Positions 51,479 to 59,904 of a DNA stretch of 64,000 bases are shown here, piece by piece. Both the position numbers and the translations under genes were made by a program. The notes under the pieces are model-generated. The model had not been told where the DNA came from. It searched no databases and was given only the letters and a program-made list of their open reading frames with translations. The stretch is from NCBI RefSeq assembly GCF_022867805.1, contig NZ_JALIFO010000001.1, positions 186,001 to 250,000 on the forward strand. The letters run 5' to 3'. How positions within the stretch are numbered: position 1 is the first letter of the stretch; every line of letters starts with the position of its first letter. Origin of the DNA: Cuneatibacter sp. NSJ-177. Lineage in GTDB: Bacteria > Bacillota > Clostridia > Lachnospirales > Lachnospiraceae.

Positions 51479-52360
51479 ATGGCAGCAAAAACCGCTTCAA
51501 CCGATACGGTAAAAAAGAGAAGCCAGATCAAAGCCATCTGGTTCCGCTATAAAAAGAACAAACTGGCTGTGGCCGGATTGATTTTGCTGGTGGTATTGAT
51601 TCTGGTCGCAATCTGTGCTCCCTTGATTGTTCCTTACGAGAAGGTGGTGGAACAGAATCTGATGGAGCGTCTGGCTCCGATGAGCGGTGCGCACTGGTTT
51701 GGAACCGATGAGTACGGCCGCGACATGTTTGCCCGCATCATCTGGGGCGCCCGGTATTCCCTGGCCCTCGGCGTCGGATCCATCATCATCTCCCTGATTT
51801 TCGGAGCGCTGATTGGCGCGGTCTGCGGCTATGTCGGAGGAAAGCTGGATAATATTGTGATGCGGTTGATGGACGTGCTGCTGGCGATTCCCCAGATTTT
51901 GATGGCAATCTGTATCGTGGCCGCGCTGGGACAGGGAGCATTCAACCTGCTGATCGCCATGAGTGCTTCCACGGTGCCGAAATTTGTCCGGATTGTCCGC
52001 TCCTCCGTGCTTTCCCTGAAACAGGAGGAATACATAGAGGCGGCCAGAGCCTGCGGCACCGGCGACGGCCGGATCATTTACCGCCATGTGCTTCCCAACG
52101 TAATGGGGCCGATCATTGTCCAGGCAACGATTACCATGGCGATGACGATCTTGGCCATTTCCTCCCTGAGCTTTATCGGGTTGGGCGTACCGACTCCACA
52201 GCCGGAGTGGGGCACGATCCTTTCCGAGAATAAGAGCCAGATGCGGTACTATCCTTACCTGTGTACGATTCCCGGTATTGCGATTCTGGTTTCGGTTATC
52301 GCCATGAACCTGATCGGCGATGGCCTTCGGGACGCGCTGGATCCGAAGTTGAAGAACTAA
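51479..52360 (+). CDS. Opp/Dpp-type ABC importer D, permease 2 (DppC-like)
   Basis: A 293-residue permease. MAAKTASTDTVKKRSQIKAIWFRYKKN is a basic cytoplasmic start, followed by LAVAGLILLVVLILVAICAP. Blocks HWFGTDEYGRDMFARIIWGAR, EAA loop QEEYIEAARACGTGDGRIIYRHVLPN, FIGLGVPTPQPEWGTIL and GDGLRDALDPKLKN identify DppC. GGAGAGGAGG lies upstream of ATG 51479. It forms the importer D channel with the 50508 product. Confidence 0.93.
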   Translation: MAAKTASTDTVKKRSQIKAIWFRYKKNKLAVAGLILLVVLILVAICAPLIVPYEKVVEQNLMERLAPMSGAHWFGTDEYGRDMFARIIWGARYSLALGVGSIIISLIFGALIGAVCGYVGGKLDNIVMRLMDVLLAIPQILMAICIVAALGQGAFNLLIAMSASTVPKFVRIVRSSVLSLKQEEYIEAARACGTGDGRIIYRHVLPNVMGPIIVQATITMAMTILAISSLSFIGLGVPTPQPEWGTILSENKSQMRYYPYLCTIPGIAILVSVIAMNLIGDGLRDALDPKLKN

Positions 52361-52372
52361 GGGGGGAATAAA

Positions 52373-53359
52373 ATGAGTGAGAAATTGTTGGAGATCGAAG
52401 ACCTCCATGTGAGATATCGGACCGACGAGGCGGAGGTTTATGCGGTGAACGGCTTGTCCTTGAGCATGAATAAAGGCGAGACCCTAGGGCTGGTCGGCGA
52501 GACCGGAGCGGGGAAAACCACCACCGCCCTCAGTATTTTGAAACTTTTGCCCTCCAAGGTGGGAGAGATTACCAAGGGCAGCATCAAGCTGGACGGCAAA
52601 GAGCTGACCAAGGCATCCGAGCCGGAGATGCGCCGGATCCGCGGCGCGGACATCTCCATGATCTTTCAGGATCCAATGACCAGCCTGAACCCGGTGATCC
52701 GGATCGGCGATCAGATCGCCGAGGTTTTGGAGCTTCACAGCAAGGATACCAACCGGGCCCATATTGATAAGCGGGTGGATGAGATCCTGAAGCTGGTCGG
52801 CATCAGCAAGGACCGGAAGAGTGACTTTCCGCACCAGTTCTCCGGCGGGATGAAACAGCGTGTGGTGATCGCCATCGGCCTTGCCTGTGAACCGCGCCTT
52901 CTCCTGGCCGACGAGCCGACCACGGCGTTAGATGTGACGATTCAGGCGCAGGTTCTGGAAATGATGAAAGAATTGAAGGAAAAACTGAACACGGCGATGA
53001 TATTGATCACCCATGATCTGGGCGTCGTGGCCCAGACCTGCGACCGGGTGGCAATCATGTACGCCGGACGGATCATCGAGATCGGAGCGATCAAAGATAT
53101 CTTTGAGGGGGAGAATCATCATCCGTATACGGTGGGCCTGTTCGGCTCGATCCCGGATCTGACCAAGGAGACAAACCGCCTCAGCCCGATCCCAGGTATG
53201 ATGCCGGACCCCACGAAAAAGATTCCCGGCTGTGCGTTTGCGGACCGGTGTAAATACTGCATGGATCGGTGCCGGGAAGAAGAACCGGAAGAATACGTGG
53301 TTGGCACCCATATGATCCGCTGCAACCGTTTTGGTGCGGGAAAGGAGGCAGAAGCATGA
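52373..53359 (+). CDS. Opp/Dpp-type ABC importer D, ATPase 1 (DppD-like)
   Basis: A 328-residue ATPase. Walker [11 protein letters not shown], signature QFSGGMKQR, Walker [14 protein letters not shown] and switch LITHDLGV are intact. The C-terminus has [14 protein letters not shown] and GCAFADRCKYCMDRC, the conserved Cys cluster. AGGGGGGAA precedes ATG 52373. Overlaps the next ATPase by 4 bases. It is closest to the importer C ATPase at 46420. Confidence 0.93.
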   Translation: MSEKLLEIEDLHVRYRTDEAEVYAVNGLSLSMNKGETLGLVGETGAGKTTTALSILKLLPSKVGEITKGSIKLDGKELTKASEPEMRRIRGADISMIFQDPMTSLNPVIRIGDQIAEVLELHSKDTNRAHIDKRVDEILKLVGISKDRKSDFPHQFSGGMKQRVVIAIGLACEPRLLLADEPTTALDVTIQAQVLEMMKELKEKLNTAMILITHDLGVVAQTCDRVAIMYAGRIIEIGAIKDIFEGENHHPYTVGLFGSIPDLTKETNRLSPIPGMMPDPTKKIPGCAFADRCKYCMDRCREEEPEEYVVGTHMIRCNRFGAGKEAEA

Positions 53360-54321
53360 GCCCGACTGGAAGTGTACCGTTGATTCAGGTGAAGAATCTG
53401 AAAAAATATTTCCGCACGCCGAAAGGCGCTCTCCATGCAGTGGACGACGTCAGCTTCCTGATCAAACAGGGGCGTACCCTGGGGGTGGTCGGCGAATCCG
53501 GCTGCGGGAAATCCACTCTGGGGCGCACGATTCTCCGGCTGACCGAGGCGACTTCCGGCGAGGTGATTTACGGCGGAGAGGACCTGCTGAAATTTAACAA
53601 GCATCAGATGAAAGAGATGCGAAAGAGGATGCAGATCATCTTTCAGGATCCCTACGCCTCCCTGAATCCCCGGATGACCGTCAGTGAAATTATTGCCGAA
53701 CCGATCAAGGTCTGCCGGACGCTGACGGATAAAAACGAAATCAACAACAAGGTGAACGAGCTGATGAAAACGGTCGGCCTGGCCGAGCGGTTTGTCAACA
53801 CCTATCCCCACGAGCTGGACGGAGGACGCCGCCAGAGAATCGGCGTGGCCAGAGCGCTGGCCACGGATCCGGAGTTTATCGTGTGCGACGAGCCGGTATC
53901 CGCTCTGGACGTCTCGATTCAGGCACAGATTTTGAACCTGATGATGGATTTGCAGGAAGAGAGAAAACTGACCTATATGTTCATCACTCACGATCTCAGC
54001 GTGGTGAAACATATCAGCGACGATATTGCCGTGATGTATCTGGGACAGTGCGTGGAAAAAGCAACGTCGAAAGAACTGTTCCGGAATCCGAAACATCCCT
54101 ATACACAGGCGCTTTTGGATGCGATCCCGCTTCCGAGCTTAAAGGAAGAGGATAAGCTGAAAAAGGTGATCAAGGGCGAGGTGTCGAGTCCCATCAACCC
54201 GAAGCCCGGCTGCCGGTTCTCCGTCCGCTGTCCCCATGCGAAAAAAGAATGCCGGGAACGCAATGTTCCCCTGGTGGATCAGGGGGACGGCCACTGCGTG
54301 GCCTGTGTGCTGTATCAATAA
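53356..54321 (+). CDS. Opp/Dpp-type ABC importer D, ATPase 2 (DppF-like)
   Basis: About 321 residues. ATG 53356 overlaps the previous stop and follows AAAGGAGG, giving MSPTGSVPLIQVKNLKKYF. Walker [10 protein letters not shown], Walker [13 protein letters not shown], switch FITHDLSV. Signature ELDGGRRQR, again with Asp for Ser and Arg for Gln. C-terminal GCRFSVRCPHAKKEC keeps the family cysteines. Its stop (TAA) shares a base with the start of a MATE exporter gene, so the exporter is probably co-expressed with importer D. Confidence 0.93.
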   Translation: MSPTGSVPLIQVKNLKKYFRTPKGALHAVDDVSFLIKQGRTLGVVGESGCGKSTLGRTILRLTEATSGEVIYGGEDLLKFNKHQMKEMRKRMQIIFQDPYASLNPRMTVSEIIAEPIKVCRTLTDKNEINNKVNELMKTVGLAERFVNTYPHELDGGRRQRIGVARALATDPEFIVCDEPVSALDVSIQAQILNLMMDLQEERKLTYMFITHDLSVVKHISDDIAVMYLGQCVEKATSKELFRNPKHPYTQALLDAIPLPSLKEEDKLKKVIKGEVSSPINPKPGCRFSVRCPHAKKECRERNVPLVDQGDGHCVACVLYQ

Positions 54322-55736
54322 TGAAGAAGGCCGAGAAAAAGGATTCTTATTTTATCACCTTGTGTCTCCTGGCCTGGCCGGCGATCTTAGAGCAGCTTTT
54401 GCTGACTGCGGTGAATTACGTGGACACGGCTATGGTGGGAAGTCTGGGATATCAGGCGACGGCGGCGGTTGCGATCAATATTCCGGTCACCTGGGTCATC
54501 AACGGCCTGGTGATGGGGGTATCCACCGGATACTCGGTTCAGGCGGCCTATGGGGTAGGCGCCAAAGACAAGGAAAGGACCCGGCTGGTGATTCGTCAGG
54601 CTGTGACGGGTGTGCTGGCTGTGGGCGGTGTCTTTACCGTGGTGGGAACCTCGCTTTCTTCCGTGATTCCATCCCTCCTCGGGGGCGCGGAGGAAATCCT
54701 GCCGGATGCCTGCGGCTACTTGAGAGTCTATATGCTTTCCCAGATTTTTGTGGTGGGGACGGCAGTTTTTTCTGCCATCCACCGGTGCATGGGGAATACC
54801 AAATTCCCGCTCTGGGTCAATGTAGGCGCCAACTTGATGAATGTGATCCTGAATTTCTTTTTCATATTTGAAACCCGGTCTGCCGTGTTCCTGGGAAGAA
54901 CCATCGTGATTCCCGGCGCGGGGCTGGGAGTGACAGGAGCTTCGCTTGCCACGGGAATTTCCCTGGCAGCGTCCTGCCTGATCCTGGCCGGCGGCCTGTT
55001 TTTCCAGAAAGACGGTTATGCGGTCCATGGGAACGAATCATTCCGGCCCAATAAAACCGTGGTGCGGGAGGCAGTCCATCTGGGACTTCCTCTGGCGCTG
55101 GAACGGCTGGCCATGAGCAGCGGCCAGCTGGTAATGACGCGGGTGGTGGCCGGATTGGGGACCGTTTCCCTTGCGGCCAACCAGATCAGCGTGACCGCCG
55201 AATCCCTTTGTTACCTTCCTGCCCACGGGATTTCCTATGCGGCGACGGCGTTGGTCGGCCAGTCGGTGGGGGCGGAGGAGGAGGAAAGCGCGCTTTCCTA
55301 TGGGAAGGTGGCGGTGGCGGTTGGATTTTTATTTTCCTGCCTGACCGCGGCGGCTATCTTTGCCGGAGCCGGACTGCTCTCCGGGCTGTTTACCGACAGC
55401 GAGGAGACGGCGCGCCTGGCGGCAAAGATGCTGCGGATCGTAGCCGTGTCGGAACCGTTCCTCTGCGCTTACCTGGTGTCGTCGGGCGTTCTGCGCGGGG
55501 CCGGAGATGTCCGGTATCCCACATACGTCAGCCTGATTGGAATGTGGCTGATCCGCATACCGGTGGCGCCGGTCCTGGCTTTCCCGCTCTCGATGGGACT
55601 GACCGGAGTTTGGCTGGGCATGGCGATGGATCAGGTGGTGAAAGGACTTCTCTGTCTGAACCGAGTGAAAAAAGGGCGCTGGGTGCACCCAGTTGTAATT
55701 TCACAAAACGGACAAAAGTCCGTTATAAAAAACTAA
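54321..55736 (+). CDS. MATE-family efflux transporter (1)
   Basis: About 471 residues, 12 membrane segments in two halves. LAWPAILEQLLLTAVNYVDTAMVGSLGYQATAAVAINIP is the typical MATE opening; the second half begins HLGLPLALERLAMSSGQLVMTRVVAGLG. The start ATG 54321 shares its first base with the stop of the importer D ATPase, an unusual link between an importer operon and an exporter. MATE proteins expel cationic drugs or metabolites using sodium or protons. A second, unrelated MATE gene lies at 58474. A role in protecting against, or recycling, importer D cargo is inference. Confidence 0.92.
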   Translation: MKKAEKKDSYFITLCLLAWPAILEQLLLTAVNYVDTAMVGSLGYQATAAVAINIPVTWVINGLVMGVSTGYSVQAAYGVGAKDKERTRLVIRQAVTGVLAVGGVFTVVGTSLSSVIPSLLGGAEEILPDACGYLRVYMLSQIFVVGTAVFSAIHRCMGNTKFPLWVNVGANLMNVILNFFFIFETRSAVFLGRTIVIPGAGLGVTGASLATGISLAASCLILAGGLFFQKDGYAVHGNESFRPNKTVVREAVHLGLPLALERLAMSSGQLVMTRVVAGLGTVSLAANQISVTAESLCYLPAHGISYAATALVGQSVGAEEEESALSYGKVAVAVGFLFSCLTAAAIFAGAGLLSGLFTDSEETARLAAKMLRIVAVSEPFLCAYLVSSGVLRGAGDVRYPTYVSLIGMWLIRIPVAPVLAFPLSMGLTGVWLGMAMDQVVKGLLCLNRVKKGRWVHPVVISQNGQKSVIKN

Positions 55737-55834
55737 CAACAAAGCGATATCATAAAAGTAACAAAAATTCAGAGTGATAAATCACAAAGAAGATTAGTAA
55801 CTTTGACTTTGTATTAAAAAAGGAGGAAACGCAG

Positions 55835-56350
55835 ATGCAAGAAACAACCTACTACTTTGGATGGTGTACGTGGATGAATTCCGACGAGCTGCACCGGTAT
55901 TGGCCTGAAGCGAAGATCATTCAGAAGGGCTACGCAACCAATTACAGCGTGAAATGGATGGATGCCAGCAAACGCGGCGACCGCGGCTGGTGCCATCTGG
56001 ACAACGATGTGGACTCCTGGGGCGAAGTCTGCGAAGGAATCATTTGTGAAGTGCCTGCCAAGTATTATGGAGAGCAGTTCGACGATTTCTGCTGCCCGGC
56101 ACTTACGGTGCGCGGCGAGGATGGAACCTACTACAACTGCTGGACCTACACCCTCAGCGATCCCGGACAGCCGATGAAGGCTCCGTACTTTTACTGGGAT
56201 AACTGCGTGGCTGGTCTGAATGAGCAGGAATTCGGCTATGAATACATGAAAAAGTACCTGGAAACCTACACGGATGCGCCGGATGGCCCTAGAATGGACC
56301 GCCCGAACCCGAATCCGGGAAGACCTGGAAAATCCGCGGCTGAGAGATAG
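55835..56350 (+). CDS. Gamma-glutamylcyclotransferase-fold protein (1)
   Basis: A 171-residue soluble protein. YFGWCTWMNSDELHRYWPEAKIIQKGYATNYSVKW has the layout of the gamma-glutamylcyclotransferase (GGCT/AIG2) N-terminus, with GWCT replacing the usual YGSN loop. Later VCEGIICEVPAKYYGEQFDDF equals the E-G-x-x-Y-E-V and L-D-x-F-E region. The C-terminus is Pro/Gly-rich (PDGPRMDRPNPNPGRPGK). AAAGGAGG precedes ATG 55835. It is paired with a second GGCT-like gene 12 bases downstream. GGCT enzymes release 5-oxoproline from gamma-glutamyl amines; whether this one is active is uncertain because several motif residues differ. Confidence 0.6.
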   Translation: MQETTYYFGWCTWMNSDELHRYWPEAKIIQKGYATNYSVKWMDASKRGDRGWCHLDNDVDSWGEVCEGIICEVPAKYYGEQFDDFCCPALTVRGEDGTYYNCWTYTLSDPGQPMKAPYFYWDNCVAGLNEQEFGYEYMKKYLETYTDAPDGPRMDRPNPNPGRPGKSAAER

Positions 56351-56362
56351 GAGGAGAATACG

Positions 56363-56821
56363 ATGGCACGTTTAAATTATCTGTTTATTTACTGTGAATG
56401 GCTGGACTCCGCACTGGTGAAGAAATTTATGCCGGACGCCGAATTTATCACCACGGCGACCTGCGAAGATCACAAAGTACGCTTTGTGTCCTATGAGGAC
56501 GATAAGGGAAATCCCTTCGGCGGCGGCTGCTGTCTGACCAAGGCTCCGGGCGAGCTGCTTTATGGCACGGTCTGGAAAGTGGCGGAAGAGGATCTGTTGA
56601 ATCTGGATCAGCTGGTGAATATTGCGGAAGGCCGCTATACGAGAGAATACCGTGCTGTGATGGGAAGCAACGGCAAGCCTTATGCGACAGTTTCCCATTC
56701 GATCAAGCATCCGACCGGCGATTCCAAGCCGAGCGAGGCTTATATCGGACATATGTTGGCCGGAGCAAAAGAATTCCAGTTCCCGGAAGAGTACATCAAA
56801 AAGCTGGAAGCGCTGAAATAA
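56363..56821 (+). CDS. Gamma-glutamylcyclotransferase-fold protein (2)
   Basis: A 152-residue soluble protein. YLFIYCEWLDSALVKKFMPDAEFITTATCEDHKVRF resembles the GGCT start, and LLYGTVWKVAEEDLLNLDQLVNIAEGRYTREY is a clear match to the family core, with Glu in AEGRY at the place of the catalytic acid. The end PSEAYIGHMLAGAKEFQFPEEYIKKLEAL is the common C-terminal helix pair. AGGAGGAG precedes ATG 56363. It is coupled to protein 1, so they may act as a pair, one catalytic and one degenerate. They follow a MATE gene but have no obvious operon promoter. Confidence 0.68.
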   Translation: MARLNYLFIYCEWLDSALVKKFMPDAEFITTATCEDHKVRFVSYEDDKGNPFGGGCCLTKAPGELLYGTVWKVAEEDLLNLDQLVNIAEGRYTREYRAVMGSNGKPYATVSHSIKHPTGDSKPSEAYIGHMLAGAKEFQFPEEYIKKLEALK

Positions 56822-56983
56822 GAGCGGATGCAGCGGATCCGTTCCGTTTGAAATGATCTTTGGGAGAGATCGGAATGAGCCTGGGAGGGGGTTGTTGCAA
56901 AAAGGTCTTCTGCAACTGCCCCTTCCTGTGTTATAATAGGGGGAAGCATGAGGCAGCCCCTGTAGTGAGGGAGAGATTTGCTG

Positions 56984-58444
56984 ATGGGTGAATCGAAGCT
57001 TGATGCGGAGAAAATGAGAATCGGAATTATCGGCGCAGGGCCGGGCGGCTATATCGCAGCCTTAAGCGCCGCCAGATACGGTGCAAAGGTAACCCTGATC
57101 GAAAAGGGCGGCATTGGCGGCACCTGTCTGCAAAAAGGATGTATCCCGACCAAGACCCTGTACCGGAGCCGCCAGATGGTGGAATGGGCGCAGAACGCCG
57201 CTACCTTCGGCGTTCATGTCGGGAGAGTTTCCTATGATGTCCCGGCGATCCTTCGGAGGAAGGAGATGCTGGTGCATGTGCTGGCGGACAGCGTTCATTA
57301 CCTCCTCAAATCGGGGAATGTGGAGCTGGTGCGGGGGAACGCTTCTTTTTTGGACTCCGGACATGTGAGGATATCTGGGGAGACGGAGCAGCGGATCCTT
57401 GAGGCGGACGCTTTTATCGTTGCCACCGGATCCCGCTCGAAGGCGGCGCCGTTTCCGGTGGAGGGGAACCCGACGGTAATGGCGGCGGAAGAAATTTTGA
57501 ATATGGAGAGGCTGCCCGGACGGATTATCATTGTCGGGGGCGGCGCGGTCGGAGTAGAAATCGCGGCCATCTACAATACCTTTGGCGTCAATGTCACGTT
57601 GGTGGAGAGGGAAAACACCCTTCTGCCGGGTATGGACGAGGAGGTTGTCAATTACCTCCGGAGGGAATTGGAAAAACAGGGGGTCAAGATTTATCTTTCG
57701 TCCCGGATCGAGAAGGTGTCCGGGAGCGCAAAGCGCTGCCGTGTGCTGATCCGCGATGAGAACGGCCACCTGGAGGAAGCTTTGGCGGAGATGGTTCTTT
57801 TGGCCGCCGGCAGGCAGGGAAATACGGAAGGGCTTGATTTGCAGCGCACCGGCGCCGGAATCAAGGATGGATTTTTGATCGTGAATGAAAACCTGGAGAC
57901 TGCCGCCAAGGGGATTTATGCGATCGGCGATGTCATCGGGGATCACATGCTGGCCCATGCGGCCTCCCGCCAGGGGGAACTGCTGGCGGAGCAGTTGATG
58001 ACGGGAAAGCCGAAGAAACTGAAGCTGACCAGGCATGAAATTCCCCACTGTATCTTTTCTCTGCCAGAAGTGGCGGTGATGGGGTACAGTGAAAAGGAGG
58101 CTGTTTTGGCCGGTTATCCGGTCGCAGTCGGCCGTTTTCCGTTCAGCGCCAATGGAAAAGCGTTTATCGACGGATCCTACGGTTTTGTCAAAGTAGTGAT
58201 TAACCAGGAAAATCAGGAAATCCTGGGAATTCATATGGTGGGACAGGAAGCCTCCACGCTGATCGGCGAGGCGGCGCTGGCCGTAACCCGCCGTATGAAG
58301 GTGGAAGAGGTGACGGATGTGATTTATCCTCATCCCACTCTTTCCGAGACACTGCGGGAAGCATGTTTGAGCGCAGTCGGGAAAGCCTTCCATATCACAA
58401 ACCTTTCCGGTATGAGTTACGATGGAGGCGGAAGCCTTTCGTAG
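56984..58444 (+). CDS. lpdA: Dihydrolipoamide dehydrogenase (E3)
   Basis: About 486 residues. FAD-binding RIGIIGAGPGGYIAALSAARYG, redox-active pair GGTCLQKGCIPTK, NAD-binding IIIVGGGAVGVEIAAIY, IYAIGDVIGDHMLAHAA and the C-terminal HPTLSE with the active His/Glu are all present. It reoxidises dihydrolipoyl groups using NAD. I chose ATG 56984, 8 bases after GAGGGAGAG; ATG 57014, giving MRIGIIGAG, is an alternative. A TATAAT (56931-56936) lies upstream with a weak -35. It stands without E1/E2 or glycine cleavage genes, but the stand-alone lipoyl protein at 25838 could be a substrate. Confidence 0.93.
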   Translation: MGESKLDAEKMRIGIIGAGPGGYIAALSAARYGAKVTLIEKGGIGGTCLQKGCIPTKTLYRSRQMVEWAQNAATFGVHVGRVSYDVPAILRRKEMLVHVLADSVHYLLKSGNVELVRGNASFLDSGHVRISGETEQRILEADAFIVATGSRSKAAPFPVEGNPTVMAAEEILNMERLPGRIIIVGGGAVGVEIAAIYNTFGVNVTLVERENTLLPGMDEEVVNYLRRELEKQGVKIYLSSRIEKVSGSAKRCRVLIRDENGHLEEALAEMVLLAAGRQGNTEGLDLQRTGAGIKDGFLIVNENLETAAKGIYAIGDVIGDHMLAHAASRQGELLAEQLMTGKPKKLKLTRHEIPHCIFSLPEVAVMGYSEKEAVLAGYPVAVGRFPFSANGKAFIDGSYGFVKVVINQENQEILGIHMVGQEASTLIGEAALAVTRRMKVEEVTDVIYPHPTLSETLREACLSAVGKAFHITNLSGMSYDGGGSLS

Positions 58445-58473
58445 CGAGAAAGATGTGTTAAGGGGAGATTCGG

Positions 58474-59808
58474 ATGAAAAAAGATATGACGGTCGGGCAG
58501 GAATGGAAGACGGTTCTGGTCTTCTCCCTTCCAATGATGGGTGCCAGTCTGCTGCAAGTCCTTTATAACTTTGTCGACAGTGTGATCGTGGGCAACTTTG
58601 TCAGCGCCACTGCTTTGGGGGCGATTGGGCTGACCAGCTCCATGACCTGGCTTTTGGTGACATTTTGCACCGGGCTCGGCTCCGGGACCAGCATTGCAGT
58701 GTCCCAGTATTTTGGGGCAAAGAAGGAGAAGGAGATCCGCGAAGTGATCGCCTCGGTCTTTCTGGTGGCGATCGGGCTGAGCCTGGCCATCACCTTGGCC
58801 TGCTTTTTGATCGCAAAGCCGCTGATCTTCGGGTTTCTTCAGACTCCGGAAGAAATGCGCGGGGACAGCCTGACTTATTATCTGATTTACAGCAGCGGAA
58901 TCATCTTTCAGCTTCTATACAATGTGACATACGGGATTCTGCGGGCTCACGGGGATTCCAAAGGGGCTTTGATTTTTCTGCTGATTTCCTCGATCTTAAA
59001 TGTAGCGCTGGACTGCCTCTTTGTCATTGTATTCCACTGGGGAGTGGCGGGGGCTGCGGTTGCCACTGTGATCGCCCAGGCAGGTTCTGCGATCGCCAGC
59101 CTGATTTATCTGTATAAACTGTACCCCGATCTGGTTCCAAGCCGGAAGTATCTCTATGCCTGGAAGCCGAGGGCCCTTTTGATTAGCCGGCTCAGCGTGC
59201 CGATTATTTTCCAGTCGATGATCAGCGCTCTGGGCTTTATCGTCCTCCAGCGTCTGGTCAATTCCTTCGGGTCGGCAAGTATCGAAGGGTACGCGGCCAT
59301 GCAGCGGATCGAGCAGATTGCCCATATTCCGGCCAACAGCTTTAACGTGGCGATTGCCAGCTTTATCGGCCAGAATATTGGGGCGAAAAAGTTGGAGCGG
59401 GTGAAAAACGGATACCGCGCCACGGTCCGGATGGGAGTTCTGATCAGTGTAATGATTGCGGCCCTCGTCATTTTGCTGGACCAAAATCTTTTGGGCATGT
59501 TCAATATTGCCGGAGAGTCCATGCGGCGTGGCAAGGAACATCTGGATCTTCTGATGCTGTTTATCTGGGTCAGCACCATCTCGAATATTACCTGCGGCTT
59601 TTTGCAGGGGGCCGGGGACGTGAAGATCCCGGCGGCCTCCGGTTTTGTCAATCTGGGTGTCCGCCTGGCCCTGTCCTATCTGCTGGCCGGGACCGCCGTC
59701 AGCTTCCGCTGCATCTATGTCAGCATGCCTCCGGCGTGGATCATCGCCTGCCTGCTGGTGGTGTTCCGGTATCGGAGCGGGAAGTGGAAGAATTACCGGA
59801 TTACCTGA
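58474..59808 (+). CDS. MATE-family efflux transporter (2)
   Basis: A 444-residue, 12-segment transporter. LPMMGASLLQVLYNFVDSVIVGNFVSATALGAIG is the usual start of NorM/DinF-like MATE proteins, with the second half at RLSVPIIFQSMISALGFIVLQRLVNSFG. AAGGGGAG precedes ATG 58474. Codon use is like neighbours. It is followed by a TetR gene with its own promoter and operator, so the TetR may control this exporter or itself. It is only distantly related to the MATE protein at 54321. Confidence 0.93.
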   Translation: MKKDMTVGQEWKTVLVFSLPMMGASLLQVLYNFVDSVIVGNFVSATALGAIGLTSSMTWLLVTFCTGLGSGTSIAVSQYFGAKKEKEIREVIASVFLVAIGLSLAITLACFLIAKPLIFGFLQTPEEMRGDSLTYYLIYSSGIIFQLLYNVTYGILRAHGDSKGALIFLLISSILNVALDCLFVIVFHWGVAGAAVATVIAQAGSAIASLIYLYKLYPDLVPSRKYLYAWKPRALLISRLSVPIIFQSMISALGFIVLQRLVNSFGSASIEGYAAMQRIEQIAHIPANSFNVAIASFIGQNIGAKKLERVKNGYRATVRMGVLISVMIAALVILLDQNLLGMFNIAGESMRRGKEHLDLLMLFIWVSTISNITCGFLQGAGDVKIPAASGFVNLGVRLALSYLLAGTAVSFRCIYVSMPPAWIIACLLVVFRYRSGKWKNYRIT

Positions 59809-59840
59809 CGGGGAAACCCATCGGGCGGGGAAGAAAGAAC

Positions 59841-59869
59841 TTGACAGAACCTACCGTGTTCGGTAAAAT
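59841..59869 (+). promoter_or_regulatory. Sigma-A promoter of the TetR gene
   Basis: TTGACA (59841-59846), 17 bases, TAAAAT (59864-59869). A small repeat, ACCG-tgtt-CGGT, lies in the spacer. Confidence 0.75.
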
Positions 59870-59872
59870 GGA

Positions 59873-59890
59873 TGCAAGTAATCACTTGCA
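59873..59890 (+). promoter_or_regulatory. Candidate TetR operator
   Basis: TGCAAGT-AATC-ACTTGCA is a perfect 7-bp inverted repeat, 18 bases in all, lying over the expected transcription start of the TetR gene. The layout fits autorepression. Confidence 0.6.
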
Positions 59891-59904
59891 AACGGAGGAG
59901 AGAC

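Noticed and set aside
57062-58534. A 490-codon open frame on the - strand
   Set aside because: Antisense to dihydrolipoamide dehydrogenase, whose catalytic motifs are intact.
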